A stretch of 64,000 nucleotides of DNA from Symmetrospora coprosmae (Eukaryota; Basidiomycota; Cystobasidiomycetes; Symmetrosporaceae), in the NCBI GenBank assembly GCA_008802785.1, contig VUYT01000007.1, positions 248,001-312,000 on the forward strand. The letters are read 5' to 3'. Both the position numbers and the translations under genes were made by a program. Positions 10,840-22,567 of this stretch are shown piece after piece. Under the pieces are notes generated by a model. It was not told the origin of the DNA, did not search any database, and saw only the letters and a list, made by a program, of their open reading frames with translations. Numbering within the stretch: position 1 is the first letter of the stretch; the number at the start of each line of letters is the position of its first letter.

Positions 10840-13378
10840 TCACAAAGCCTTGACACCTTCGCTCGTCTCCCTCGAATTTGTACCCGTTCTGTACTCTGAC
10901 GAGCTGCCCAGCTTGTACCACAGGAAGAGTGTGATGCCAACGGACGCGATGAGCATGGCGAATAGGGTCCAGTTGGCCATCAAGTACCGTGGGCCGTCCG
11001 AGGACGGGAAAAGATCTAGGCAAAAATCAAAGACATCAGTCTAGATCTTGTGCAATGATTCAACTCATGTCTGACTTACATGGCGTCGTGAAGCCAGAGC
11101 AATTGGCGATTGCAATAACTCCGCCTGTGGCGATAGCTGTCGAAGTCGCTCCAGTGACAGTTGCCGTTCGATACTGAGTAACGGAGAAAGAATCAACCAC
11201 TCTGAAGCACTATGCTAGCAGTCTGTCACTGTTGCGGCCGTGACTCACTGCAAGGAAAGGAATGACCGCGGCATTCGTGCAGGAGATCAGGAAGACGCCG
11301 ACGAGTCTGCCGATCCAATTCTGCACGGCCGCAAGGAGGAGGTAGCCTATGCTAACAAATATGAGGCCTGCAATGATATGCTATGAGAAGGTAACTTCCT
11401 CAGCAGTTGCAGTGTGCCGATGGCGGAGCCCTAAAAAACTGGACCTACACGGGGGCGCTCGCGATGATAGTCAGACGACCATGCATTTACGATGATGATG
11501 ATGAGTCCAAAGATTTGAGGCGGCACAGTCATGAGCTGCGATCTGTAGCCTGTAAAGCCAAGGTTCCGAACGACTTGAGAGATGGGAAATGGCCAGGTCA
11601 GCCGGCGACGAAGCCTGCAAGGCCGCAAGAGGAGCGTGCAACGGACTAGTCGGTAAAAAGAATCCTGTTGCGTTGAGAGAGTGCGTCATCTGTTGTATTA
11701 GATTCCAGTGGGTGTCAGCTCGTGTCTGGCGAAGGCGTCCGCGATTGCCGGGGACGAGCGACCAAGAAGAGACGAACAGCGAGGTATTGTGCAGCGAAGG
11801 CCCAGAACTGCCATGCGAAGACAGTTGCCTTAAGATCGTTCCAGTCGAAGTGCTTATCGGTGCCCTTGGGTGCGTACGGGCCCATGCGGTGCGACGCGAA
11901 CTCCCGCTCTTCTTCGGTCAGAAATTTTGCGGTCTCAGGGTAATCTAGAGAAGGTGTGAACGCTTGTCAGTATACAAATCACCTCGCGTGAAGGTTTCAT
12001 GACCGCACCGGGCAGGCCGAACCAAACGTAGACGCCGACCAGGACAGCGGGGATGCCTTCGAGGATGAATAGCGTGCGTCGAGGAAGGAATCAAGCAGGA
12101 GTCAGCATTAAGAGTCTGACTACCGATCATAGCTCTGATCATACTCATCATTGCCATCCAGAGAGACCGGCGATGCCGCTACGTAGTATGGCAAGCCAAT
12201 GTCAGTCGATACCCTCGTCACTGGTAAAGATTGCCCGGGACGCACTGCATGAACGACACTCCCGTCGCAATAAGACCACCGAATGCTCCACTAATCTGTA
12301 GTCGGCGTCACTTCAAAATCCGCCTTGTATATTCTTTGCAGCACCGCGACTCACCGCCACAGAGGCAGAAAAGATGGCCATGCGCTTGCCGCGCTCAGAA
12401 GGTGTGTACCAGAAGCAGAGGTATCCGATGATCCCGGGAAAGAAGCCTATACGATTGGGCGTCAGCCGAATCATTCACGGTTTCTGCCAAGGCGATACGC
12501 ACCAGCTTCCATGATCCCCAAGAAAACACGGCATACCATGAGGCCAGCGAAGGAGGAGCAGGCGGCCGTGCAGATCGTTACGATCCCCCAGCTGACCATG
12601 ATGCGAGAAATCCACCTTGGAGGGGTGAAGTACTTCATCAAGAGATTCGACGGCTACGGGAAGTAGACATCAGTACTGCGTCGCGACCCTGGCGTTTGGA
12701 ATGAACCTGACGAATTCGAAGAGGACACTGTCAAAATACCGAGGTCAGGTCAGAAGCCGTTCTTCGCTTGCGATGCGGATAGAACAGCTTACTAGGGCAC
12801 GAAGAAGATGGCAACGACAAGGCTGTGAGAGGTATGACACATCAGCCTGGGATACGGGCAGGGTCGAGTGCAATGTACCTCACTTGTACCGATCGCCCGT
12901 CAAGTCTAGGTCACGTATGATATTGTCCGGCTCGTCCAAGTTGCTGTGAATCAGTGTGTCAATGGTAAGCTTTCCTTTCCTGGGATGTGGGAGGGACTCA
13001 CAGAACTCGGGCGTTTCCCCTGCGAGTGGCAAAGATTCACTCAGCTCGAGCTGGGCAGAAGCAGAGCAGGTCGGAGCATACAGATTCGTCCGGTCCAAGT
13101 GATTCAGAACGTAGGCGAGGCAGATGAGGGGCATGATGCGCAGATCCTGCTTCCTCAGGATGCTCCGTCTGCGAAAACGTACGCGAGATGAGTCGCGTCT
13201 CAGATTCCGCGGGAACGCGTGGCCCCGCAGGAAAGGGAGGATCCTCAGAAGGGCATGCTCACTCCATCGCTTTCGCAGCGTCGCTTTCGTCGTGGTAGCC
13301 ACCAGCTGGTGCTGCCATTGCGGAAATGTCCTCATCGCCTTTCTTGCTGTCCCTGTCGTCAAAGTCAGAGCCGGCCAT
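10840..13378 (-). CDS. MFS permease of the anion:cation symporter (allantoate/nicotinate-type) family
   Basis: Seventeen small exons give 478 residues with every phase consistent: 13378-13263, 13168-13082, 13019-13002, 12943-12884, 12822-12793, 12727-12712, 12653-12503, 12446-12355, 12295-12246, 12178-12149, 12073-12009, 11944-11778, 11689-11647, 11573-11451, 11367-11249, 11173-11080, 11015-10840. Family signatures visible after splicing are LDRTNLGNARVL in TM1, YVLFEFPSNLLMKYF in TM2, RVFLGIMEAGFFPG around TM4 and GWQWLFILEGIP at TM6. These are hallmarks of the DAL5/TNA1 group, plasma-membrane proton symporters for organic anions such as allantoate, nicotinate or related carboxylates; the exact substrate is not readable. 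Two exons are only 16 and 18 nt. The intron 12148-12074 has AT-AC ends, required to keep the GWQWLFILEG block in frame. N-terminus 38 residues, acidic and cytosolic. Confidence 0.9.
12074..12148 (-). other. AT-AC spliceosomal intron
   Basis: Read on the minus strand, the intron begins ATGAGTATG and ends CGACGCAC. Removing it joins TGG CAA TG to G CTA TTC, giving the conserved TM6 block GWQWLFILEG. No GT-AG pair keeps this block: the nearest GT places two stop codons in the exon. The 75-nt length and an internal CTGAC branch-like site resemble the neighbouring U2-type introns, so this is best read as a U2-type AT-AC intron, not the U12 class (no ATATCC donor). Confidence 0.75.
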
Positions 13379-13823
13379 AGTGCCTGTTCTAAGTACCGTA
13401 ATCCGCTTGATGTGTGCAGAAGAAGCTGGAGAAGCGCGCTTTGATGGGAAGCTCCAGAGATTGATAGTAGACGAGGAGATGCGTATGAATGCTGGGGGGT
13501 AGAGATTCAGAAGCAGAGAAGGAAGACGCGGACTGTGGGAGCGCGAGCAGTACGATAGATTATAGGTACCGGTAGCGGTTAGCGTACACACCGGGCTTAT
13601 CGTACAGCAAGATGCATAAAACCTGTGTCGCGGCGCTGCGGTGTCCTTTCCTTATCGTGTCTTGTCTGTGCCTGACTAGCACTCCCAGGCCAAGTTGATC
13701 GGATGGGCGGACGATCCGGGGACTCGCCCGCTGACCCTCCAGCTGCGGCAAGGACGCGTTTTTCCGGACCGCTACGGGCGCTTGCGACAGTTACGCGTGT
13801 CGCCCGGCTGTGCTAGTAACGCT
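13379..13823. other. Intergenic region
   Basis: About 445 bp between the permease start and the 3' end of the JmjC gene; it should contain the permease promoter and the JmjC 3' UTR. Nothing else is recognisable. Confidence 0.55.
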
Positions 13824-15672
13824 CTACATATCATCGAGCTCGTCTCCGATGTCAAAGCCAAATGAGAAAGTTTCGGCCGGCGGGGCGACTTCCGACCCAT
13901 CTTCCGAGTCCCGCACCTGTGTGAGGGTTGTCCAGAGCGTCCCTTCCTTCTTGCCATCGTTTCCAGGCCTGTCCTTGTCCTGCTCCATCTCCAAGCGCGC
14001 CAGGCCTTTGAGGCCCTCCATGAGTATGTCGGGGTACTCGCGCTTGAGCGCCTCGCAAAAACGGGCATAGACAAGGCCGCCGCCCGTCTCGTCCTCCTCC
14101 TCGCCCTGGTACTCCCCCTCCTGCTGCTCGACACTGCTCGGCGCAACGCCGTCCGCACAAGCCAGCTTAAAGCCGGATACCTGGTCCGCGCGGTGCTTGA
14201 GAAAGTGCAGGACCGCAGCGAGGTTGGATGGCGACACGAAGTTCTGCGTGACGGCCAGAGACGACTCGAGGTTTACGACGAGGTGCCACCAGCCCTGTGG
14301 GACGTAGAACGTCTCGCCCGTCTCGCACACGCCTTCGAGCATCTTGCCACGCAAGCTCGGGTCTTTGCCCCGAGAACCATAAGTCGCTTTCGCCGTGCTG
14401 TAATAGTTCATGAGCCACTCTATATAGTGCCAGAGAAGTCATCAGCGCCAATCTTCGGGGTGCAGCAGGAAGCGAGACGCACCAGCAAGCGACAAAGGGG
14501 CTTCAACCTCAGACTGGTCCTCGCTAACCATGATACCCGGAGGCACAATGTCCTTGGGGAAGAGAATCCACATCTTCCTGCCTGTGACTACGGCGTTCCA
14601 AGCTGAGGTTGCATTCGGGTCGCAATGGAAGGTGGAGCCTGACCGTTCGGGTCCGGCAATCTGCGGAGGGCTCTTGTCAGCCCTGGTTTCTCTGAAGGGA
14701 GACTGTCTTGCCACTCACCAGCCAGCGGTAGTTTGGCCTCTCATCACCAAGCACCTTGAACAGATCATCGCGGAAAAGGGCAGGGACCTGGAAGTCCGCG
14801 CCGAGTCCGTGCCCTTCTTCTCCATCCCGCCCGGCTGTCTTCTCGACGAAATCGGCATCGAAGATGTAGAGGGGAGACTCGTCATAGGGACAGGCGTCGT
14901 GATAGGCTGCATAGTCCCGCATGCGCGTTAGGACGGCTTCGGCCCGGAACTCTGTCTCCGGGAACCGCTCCGCTATCGACGGCAGGGTCCAACGCTGGTT
15001 GTGTGATGCGAGAGCCGCCCAATCGTCCATCGCATGCGTGAGGATCATGGGCATGTCGCCCAGATCCTGTGCATGAAGCGTGCGCGCATCTTTCCGAGCG
15101 ATGTTATTGGCGAATGAGGAGGATGAGGCGATAGCGTTGGCGTCGTACTTGGCGGCTAAGTACGGCAGATAGAGAACGTCGGAGTAGACGTCTCGGATGC
15201 GTATGCTGTCCGTGGGTATGCTTGACGCATCGTCGCCATCTGCCGGCTTCGGCGTAGGCTTCAGGAACTGGTGGACGTAGGTGCTCCTCCAGGACCCTTG
15301 CCATGCTCCCAGCTTTCCCCGGGCCCGCTTGATGTACTCTAGCTTCCAGTTCCCCTCTGTGCGCGTGAAAGCGTAGAAGGCAGGCGAGACGGCCTGAATG
15401 CGGACCAGGTCGCGCGGCGGGAGCTCGCTGAAGATGGTCGAGAGGAGCTCGTCGGACAGGACCGCCAGGCGGCCTAGACCTGGATGGCGGGCGTTGCGAG
15501 GGACATCCTTGAAGAGCAGATTGCCGAGTGGCTCGCATGGAGGAGGTGGTGGGACTGCCTTGGCAGCAACTGCGTCACGGGCAGACAGCCGGACCCGCTT
15601 AGCCACAGGAGAGGCCACAGCATCCGCCTCGTCGCGCTTGGAGCTGGCGACTCCGTTGCCGTATCCGTGCAT
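13824..15672 (-). CDS. F-box / JmjC-domain oxygenase, JMJD6-like
   Basis: Exons 15672-14719, 14660-14483 and 14419-13824 encode 575 residues. An F-box-like segment (LSDELLSTIFSELPPRDLVR) sits at residues ~105-155. The cupin/JmjC core follows: iron ligands His and Asp are in FHCDPNATSAW, the third ligand His in PQGWWHLVVN, and a 2-oxoglutarate-binding Lys candidate in GRKMWILFPKD. This Fe(II)/2-oxoglutarate architecture is that of the JMJD6/JMJD4-like group of lysyl hydroxylases and possible arginine demethylases, with the F-box suggesting recruitment to an SCF ubiquitin ligase. The C-terminal tail is acidic (GEYQGEEEDETGGG) and ends in a short acidic peptide. It is transcribed away from the mitochondrial ribosomal protein gene with only 170 bp between start codons, so they likely share a bidirectional promoter. 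Confidence 0.88.
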
Positions 15673-15842
15673 CTCTGTGCGAGCTTCTCCCTTGCTGGGA
15701 CTGCGTACTGTGCGCAGGACTCGTCGTCGAGTCCGTTCTATGGTGGAAGCTGAAGCCGTTCTCTCGAAAAAGTTAGAGACGGGTGGCAAGACGGGGCAGA
15801 GCTTCGTCCAGCTCCAAGCAGACAACGACACCGACCAACAGT

Positions 15843-16994
15843 ATGAACGTCGCAGCGAGCACATCCCGCGCGGCCATCGCTGCTGTAGCGTCAATGGCGT
15901 CCACGTCCTCCGCCTGTGCCGTGTCTGCTGCAGCCGCCGCCAGGTGCAGCCCTCGATGCCAGCAGCGGCTCCTCTCTACATCGACAGCGGCCTTCGCAAA
16001 GACCAAGAAGGACAAGGGAGCTGCTCCTCCTCCAGGACCAAAGAATACACCGCCGGGGACGAATGCAAAGCCCCCTGCAGCACACCGCCCGAAGCGCTAT
16101 GCGACGCGGTACGGCGTCCCGCCCTTGCACCCTACCCTCCTCGCGACAGGCGCCGACAAGCTGAGCCGCGCGGCGACGGAGAAGGCACAGTCGCCGGACT
16201 ACAAGAAGGTGTGGACGCTAGAGGACCAGATCGTGGGCGGGACAACGTCAAAGGCGCGGGAGAAGGCCCGCCTCGAGCTCGAGCAGCTCCGCAAGGACCA
16301 GCCGAAGCGACACCCGCTCTGGGCCTTCTTTGCGGAAAAGACGCAGAAGGAGATGGACGAGGAGGCGAAAGCAGGCGGACCGTCATCCTCAGCTGGACAG
16401 CACTCGCTGGCAGTGTCGTTGCAGAAGCCCGATGCTCTCGCTGGTAACAGCGGTGAGCTTGCATCCCTTAGACCGATGCAGTGAGCCGAGAGAACCATCG
16501 CTGAAAGTATCACGTACTCAGGTCGGTCCTGGCACGCTGAGGAGCTCCGGAGAAAGTCGTTTGACGACCTACACACGCTGTGGTACGTTCTCGTCGTCGA
16601 GCGCAACCGCCTTGCAACGCAGAAGGAAGAGGCCCGGCGACAAGGCGTCGACTGGAGGTCGTACACGTATCTTCAGGAGCAGATGCACAGGGTGCGTCCA
16701 CTGCTTACAGCGAAAAGCGACGGGCTCTGTTTCTGATTGCTGCTGTACTCCCACATGCAGACCCGCAAGTCCATGGCGCGCATCAAGTATGTCCTGAACG
16801 AGCGAAGAAGGGCCATTGTCGAGGCGCAAAAGGACATCAAGATCGCTCGCGCAGCAGAAGAGAAGCAAAGCGATGCAGAGACCCAAGACGGCCCGGCGAA
16901 GAGCGAGATCCAGCACTCGTCCGAGCCCGCTTCGGCCGCGCCACTCATCCAGCCGGAAGCGCCAGCAGCGAGCGAAGCTCGGCCTACTCTATGA
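15843..16994 (+). CDS. MRPL4: Mitochondrial large-subunit ribosomal protein uL29m (MRPL47/yeast MRPL4)
   Basis: Three exons (15843-16452, 16522-16691, 16761-16994) encode 337 residues. The N-terminus is rich in Ala, Ser and Arg without acidic residues ([20 protein letters not shown]), a typical mitochondrial targeting sequence, followed by a Pro/Lys-rich linker. The family block [18 protein letters not shown] followed by [12 protein letters not shown] starts exactly at exon 2 and is diagnostic for MRP-L47/uL29m, which sits at the polypeptide exit tunnel of the mitoribosome. The C-terminal ~50 residues are low-complexity Glu/Ala/Pro sequence without family support. Longer than the yeast protein mainly because of these linkers. 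Confidence 0.92.
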
Positions 16995-17158
16995 TAGCCT
17001 TCAGCAGAGCTGTGCAAGCATACACTTCGACCTCGCTGCGCTGCGTCAGGTTGTACGAATTGTTGTTCCCCAGATTGGCGATCTAATCCCGCCTTTTTAC
17101 TCTATGTACGAATGAAAGTGCGCTCTACTGCGTCCAGGAATGAGCTCTATGCCTCTCG

Positions 17159-19508
17159 TCATGGCTTCTCGACCTCGGCGGCCTCGTTCCAGTGCATGGC
17201 CCGCTCGACCGCCCTGTTCCAGCCCTTGTACCGCTTCTCTCGCTCCTCTGGCCCGGTTGTTGGCGTGAAGGTCTCTGATCCTGAAGTATTGACCTTGGAC
17301 AGCGTCTCGGGTTTCGACAGGTCCCAGCCGAATAGCCCGAGCGCGGCGCCTGCCAGCAGCGCAGACCCCAGAGCGGTCGATCTGCAGGGAGGCAGATGCA
17401 AGGATCAGCTGACAGCGCCTAGGCAAGCGAAACTTTGCGCAGCAGAATCGCACGCACTCTCGCATCTGTGGCCGCACAATGTCTTCGCCAATAATGTCGC
17501 TCTGCATGCGAGTGGAACAGCCATCACTAAAGTGCACGCATCCGTGCGGAATAAGGCGACACGCATGCGTGCGCTTTGGCACCTACCTGTAACTGCATGC
17601 ACACGTCCGAGTTGGTCATGCCGCCGTCGACGGTGAGGCTCTTGAGCTCGCACTTTGCGTCCTTCTGCATTGAATCAAGGATGGCCTTCGTCTGGAAGCA
17701 CGTCGCCTCGAGCGTGGCGCGGCAGATGTGCGCGCGTGTGGTGTACTGCGTCACGCCGATGATGGTCCCTGTGGCGCTGTCATCCCAGTACGGCGCAAAA
17801 AGCCCGCTGAAGCCCGTCACAAAGAAGACATTGCCCGTATCGCTCACGCTGGCCGCGAGCTCGCCAATCTCGTGTGTGTCCTTGATGAGGCCCAGCTGGT
17901 CCCGCAGCCACTTGACCGAGCTACCTGCGACGGCAATGCTTCCCTCGAGCGCGTATTGCGCCGTGCCGTTGGAGCCGAGCTTGTAGGCGGGCTGGGGACA
18001 GACGAGTTAGCAATCTGCTTCCTGCAGCTACCTTTGCAGTCTTGGGAGCTGCAAATTACGGTAGTGAGAAGACCGTGCTGAGACAGGACGTATTCGGATC
18101 CAGTATGCAAGAGATGGAAGCAGCCGGTACCGTAGGTGGCCTTGCCGCTTCCTTTCTCCAGCGCCTTGTTCCCGACGAGTGCAGCCTCTGTTCGAGCAAC
18201 GTACGCGTCTGTCAGCTAAAACTCCTATGTGCCACCTCGAATGGTCTAGACTCACGCTGGTCACCGACCATACCGGCGATGGGCAGGCCATCCAGTCCGT
18301 TCCCGCAGCTGACTTTCCCGTAGACTTCCGAGTTGCTGACGATCTTGGGCAGGCATTCGCGGTCGAGGTCACCAAAGAACATGAGGAGCTCATCGTCCCA
18401 TTCGAGTGTCGCAATATTCATGAGCATCGTCCGCGATGCGTTCGTCACATCCGTGTAGTGCAGGCCGCCCTTGAGGCCGCCGGTCAGGTTCCACAGCAGC
18501 CAGGTGTCGACCGTGCCGAAGAAGAGAGTCTTGTTATCATGCGCCTCTGCGACCTCTTTCACGTTGTCTCGGAGCCATTGCAGCTTTACGCCGGCGAAGT
18601 AGGTAGAGATGGGCAGGCCGGTCTGGAAACCGAGCGAGATAGGTAAGCATGGAGGTCGAGTGCATAGGCGAATGGTAGTGAGTGCATACCTTCTCCTTGA
18701 GCGCGTCCACCCCTTTCGAGTCTTTCTTTGCGAGCTTCTTCACGGTCTGCGTGTTTCGCGTGTCGGGCCAGACGATGATGTTGTGGAGGGGCTTGCCGGT
18801 CTTCTTGTCCCAGACGACGGTGGATTCTCTATCGACAGAAGGGCAGTGCATCAGCTGACGGCGCACGGGAGGCATAGAGAGACGCGCGCTCCCGCACGCA
18901 CCGTTGGTTCGTGATTCCCATTCCGACAATGTCCTTCTTCGAGTACGTGCCGCCGGCCTCGAGCTCTTCCACGGCCTTGTTCATGCACTCGAGACAGGCA
19001 TTGAGGAGGTCGGTCGGTTCCTCCTCCATCCATCCCCGGTGCGGGTAGATCTGCTTGAACTCCTTCTGGTGCGAGGCGACGACCTGGAGATGGAGGCAGA
19101 CATGCAAGGCGAGTCGTCGGACAGGCGGGCAGGCATACGTGTGGGGCGGAGCGCAGTAAGCGTGAGCGGGTCAGAGGGTGGGAGCAGTGCAGATGATTCG
19201 GTGGGACAAGAGCCATATCAGCTCCGGTCCGAGTCTTGAAGAAGAGCTCCGAGCTACCTGAAACGCACATTCGCCTGCTCGTCAAAGATGTAGAACCGCC
19301 CGGAGGTGGTGCCACAGTCGAGGGAGCTGCGGACGAGGTTGGTTGTAGGCTGATCTTAGCCATTGCTGCTATTGTCTGTGTACTTGTTCCTGGAGGCAGC
19401 GTAACGCCGCGCCCTTTTTCTCCTCTTGCGAGAGAAGGGGCAGAGCAACGACGCGCCATGGGCCAGCCAGCACTGCAATGTGCACACTCACGCGATAAGC
19501 TCTGGCAT
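17159..19508 (-). CDS. GUT1: Glycerol kinase
   Basis: Nine exons (19508-19492, 19326-19269, 19083-18902, 18828-18690, 18622-18256, 18187-18060, 17991-17587, 17501-17458, 17381-17159) encode 520 residues, the usual size for the FGGY carbohydrate kinase family. After a 17-nt first exon (MPELIA) comes the phosphate-1 loop [18 protein letters not shown]. The glycerol kinase blocks [27 protein letters not shown], and the FGGY signature-2 region [16 protein letters not shown] followed by [11 protein letters not shown] are all present. It converts glycerol plus ATP to glycerol-3-phosphate in the cytosol, feeding glycolysis and lipid synthesis. The first two introns (165 and 185 nt) are longer than others in the window. 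Upstream are GCT and CCT microsatellites. No damage is seen. Confidence 0.95.
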
Positions 19509-20007
19509 CTTGGACTGTGTTTATTGCAGGCGTGGTTGGTGAGCAAGCTTGAGAGGGAGGATCGGCTGCTGCTGCTGCTGCTGCTGCAAGCAAGCTCGGC
19601 TGGGGTGGGGTCCTCCTCCTCCTCCTCCATTCGGCAAGCGGGATTGTGCCTTTGCGGGGTCGGAGATTCCCCCGGGCCGAACGGAGGGAAGGGGGTGACG
19701 TCGATCCCGGAAGGCAGGACAGGCACAGGCGCAGGCACAGGCACAGAGAGACATCCTTCTGACAGGCTCATGATACCAGGCACAGCGCCCGACACGTAAG
19801 GATGAACTGACACTCAATGTAGGGGTCGATGGTTAAAGGACGCGCTGTTACCCGCGCCAGGCCTTTCTGGCACTCGAAATGACCGAAGAACGCGCCCGAA
19901 ATGGCACATGTAAGACGGCATGACACGAGCCCAAGTGACGTGCATGTATACAGAGCATACTTTGCAAGGCCAACCGTGTACACAGCATGTCCTCGCACTG
20001 CATCCCC
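19509..20007. other. Intergenic region with GCT and TCC microsatellites
   Basis: About 500 bp: 5' flank of the glycerol kinase gene and 3' flank of POB3. It holds a (GCT)7 tract at 19565-19587, a (TCC)n tract near 19612-19629 and a CAGGCA-type repeat near 19727-19747. No gene is supported. Confidence 0.6.
19565..19587 (+). repeat. (GCT)n microsatellite
   Basis: Seven and a half uninterrupted GCT units, 57-80 bp upstream of the glycerol kinase start codon and probably in its 5' leader or promoter. Confidence 0.9.
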
Positions 20008-22175
20008 TCAATCAGCAGCCTTCTTCTGCTTCTTCTTGGCTGGCCCCTCCGCATCCCCTCCGCTGGTCTTGCTCTTTTTGGGCTCCGCCTTCTTCTTCTC
20101 CGGACTGTCCTCTTCCATCGCGTCGTCATCGTCGTCGTCATCACTATCTCCGCCCGCGTCCGAATCGTCCGAGTCTGAAGAGTCGGAGCTTCCGGCGTTC
20201 TGCAGATATAACAAAGTCCCAGTCTGTCAGGCCGCCTGCTCCCACTCGTCAGTCATACCAGATTTGCGCACGCACCTCGTCAAATTCTTCTGCAACGTCA
20301 TCTTCATCGTCCGAGTCTGGCGCTTTGAAATCCTCGTCCACCTCCGAGTCTTCGTCCTCGTCGTCCCCTCCGCCACGCTTGGGCGCATCATCATCATCGC
20401 TATCCTCGTCCATCATGGCAGCGACGAGCTCAGAGTTGACAGCATTGAGGTTCTCCTCGATGATGTTCTTGACGCGCAGCTTCTTGTCGCGCTTCAGGAA
20501 CTCCTCGATCGCACCCTGCTCCTCCTTCGACACGGCCGAGAAGGTGTGCTCCTGCTTGCCCGCCTTCATCTGCACAATGAGGTCGAACGTCCGCGCAGAC
20601 GATGTGAGCGCACCAGAGACGCGCTCGAAGCGCACCTCGTTGATGTCGGCGTACGGAAGGAAGAGCGGCGCTTTGCTGATGAAGAGGAAGGATTTGTCAA
20701 GGAGGAAGATGTATCCTTCGGTCGCGCCAAAGTTGGCCTTGACGGCAGAGTGGCCGGCGTGGCTGCGGACGACGCAAGCGCGCAACAGTCATCTGGTCAG
20801 AAGACAGCAAGCCTGAAATGAGAAGCTGTGGACCCACCTCTGGAAGGAGCCAGGCGACGTGACCTTCTTCCCGCTGAAGACCTTGAAGATAGTCGAGACG
20901 ACCTCGTACGCAGGGTCCTCGTACTTCTTGTCGAGCTTGCCATCGTACTTTTGCTTGAGCTCCTCCTCGTCCATTTGGATCTCGGCGTCCATCTCTTCCT
21001 CCTTTGTGAACTGCATGATGAGGTAGGGGTAGCGTGTCTGACCCTGGCGGATGGGCGGCTCAAGGTTGACGACAAACTGGACATGTATGTCGTCCACCTT
21101 GGGCAGGAGGAACAGCTTGACGATCGAAGAGTAGAGAATCTTGTAGTCGTACGTCTTGCCGCGGAGGCGGAGGAAGTCTGGGAACATGTCAATGTCGAAT
21201 CGTCCTCTGCGAGTCGGAGTCGAGGAGAGCGAGGTTAGCTGCTGTACCTGTATGCCGGTCAGGTACGTGCGCACTCAGTACGCACCGTGGCGTTGTGCAC
21301 AGGACATCCGGGAAAGCGACAAGGGTGTCGCCCGTGTGCTGCCCAACATCCGTCTTGTCCTTGATGCTTTCGAAGAAGTTCTCGGCTGCAGCCTGGTCCT
21401 CTCCCTCCGCCTCGGAGCCAGTCGTCGCATCGTCGTCATCCTCTTCACCCTCGCCATCCTCGTGCCCCTCCATCGTTACATCCCCGTCCTCGCCCTCCTT
21501 CTTGACACCCTTGCCTTTGCCCTTCTGCTTTACTCCAGTGCCATCCGCCTCTGCAGCCTCCTTTTTGGCCGCCTTCTGCCGTCGCTTCGCAGCTCCGACG
21601 GTTCCAGGGATGTAGAAGCGGATCTCGACGCACTCGTCCGGCGCAGTCCTGCGGAGCTTGCGGGACTCCTTGTCCTGCGCCTCAGAGAGGCGTTCCACCT
21701 CCTTGATCATTGCCTCGTCACGGAACTCGAGGGCGACTTCCTGCTTGTTGATGGACGTGTTGTGGACGTTGCGCAGAGGGACAGTGAATGCATGCTTGCC
21801 CTGCACGAGGAAGGCGAGGTCATTGCCGCGGACCTCGGAGGTGCCCCAGTTCCAGCCGCGCACGCTCGTCTCCACGTCCTCGAGCGTGATGTTGTAGTAG
21901 TTGTTGGCCGTATTCTTGAGGCGCTCGTGGTCCTCGCGCGGGAAGCCCTCGAAGGTGATGCGCCGGCGCTCGCCCTTGAGGCCGATCCGCAGCTGGAACC
22001 CACGTCCCACGCGCAACCACTGCATCCACTTCATGTCTCCCGCGGCCACGGTCGTAGCCACGCCCTGCATGTCCCCCTTCCACCCGAGTCCCGTCGAGGC
22101 CATTCGGAGCTTGCCAGGCTCGAGGCTGTTCTCGAGGTGGATCCCCAGGAATTCGGTCACGGTCTGCGTAGCCAT
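20008..22175 (-). CDS. POB3: FACT histone-chaperone subunit POB3 (SSRP1 homologue)
   Basis: Four exons (22175-21286, 21206-20838, 20762-20276, 20199-20008) encode 645 residues. The N-terminal Pob3/SSRP1 domain covers ~1-190, including GWNWGTSEVRGNDLAF and NVHNTSINKQEVALEF. An acidic, lysine-bearing insertion at ~195-275 is followed by FPDVLCTTPRGRFDIDMFPD, the start of the tandem PH (structure-specific recognition) domain, and by a Rtt106-like PH module (KANFGATEGYIFLLDKSF). The C-terminus is strongly acidic then basic, and no HMG box is present, as in other fungal Pob3 proteins where Nhp6 supplies that activity. It partners Spt16 to disassemble and rebuild nucleosomes during transcription and replication. 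All four introns or exon junctions fit family alignment blocks. Confidence 0.95.
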
Positions 22176-22567
22176 GGTAGCGAGCGTCGATGTATAAGTG
22201 TGCTACGCTCCGCCGCGATGCGGTCTTTCAACGGTGAGGTGGTGGTGGTTGAAGGTGCAGAGCAGGAGAAGCAGAGCAGCGAGGATGCAGAGGGAGACGC
22301 AGACGCGTCGGGGCTGGGGGCCAGCCTGCTCAGCACAGGTAGCACGCCTGGATGCGACGGCAAGCGCAGAAGGGATGAGACAGCTCGAGAACATATGAGA
22401 GATCGCGTACAGCGTCTGTACCGTGTCTGCGCCTGTGCCGGTTCTAGGTCGGGCTTCAGGATGAAGCCGGCCTGACCTCCTCTGAACGCGTTTCTACACG
22501 AGTCTTGGAGCCCGCTCGAGCTAACACAACAACAGCACCAAAGAAGCTCTGAAGAACGAGATGATCC
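22176..22567. other. Intergenic region
   Basis: About 390 bp between the POB3 start and the YPI1 stop codon, presumably the POB3 promoter and the YPI1 3' UTR. Nothing further is recognisable. Confidence 0.55.

Noticed and set aside
12074-12178. GT-AG alternatives for the AT-AC intron, using the donor GTCTCT at 12168 or GTATGA further on
   Set aside because: The first deletes the conserved LSGWQWLFILE block, the second leaves stop codons in frame.
15398-16447. 349-codon plus-strand frame overlapping the JmjC start and uL29m exon 1
   Set aside because: Overlaps two well-supported genes in other frames; low-complexity Arg/Pro/Ser sequence.
21156-22475. 439-codon plus-strand open frame over POB3
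   Set aside because: It is the antisense shadow of POB3 coding exons; composition follows the codon pattern of the opposite strand and no family is recognised.
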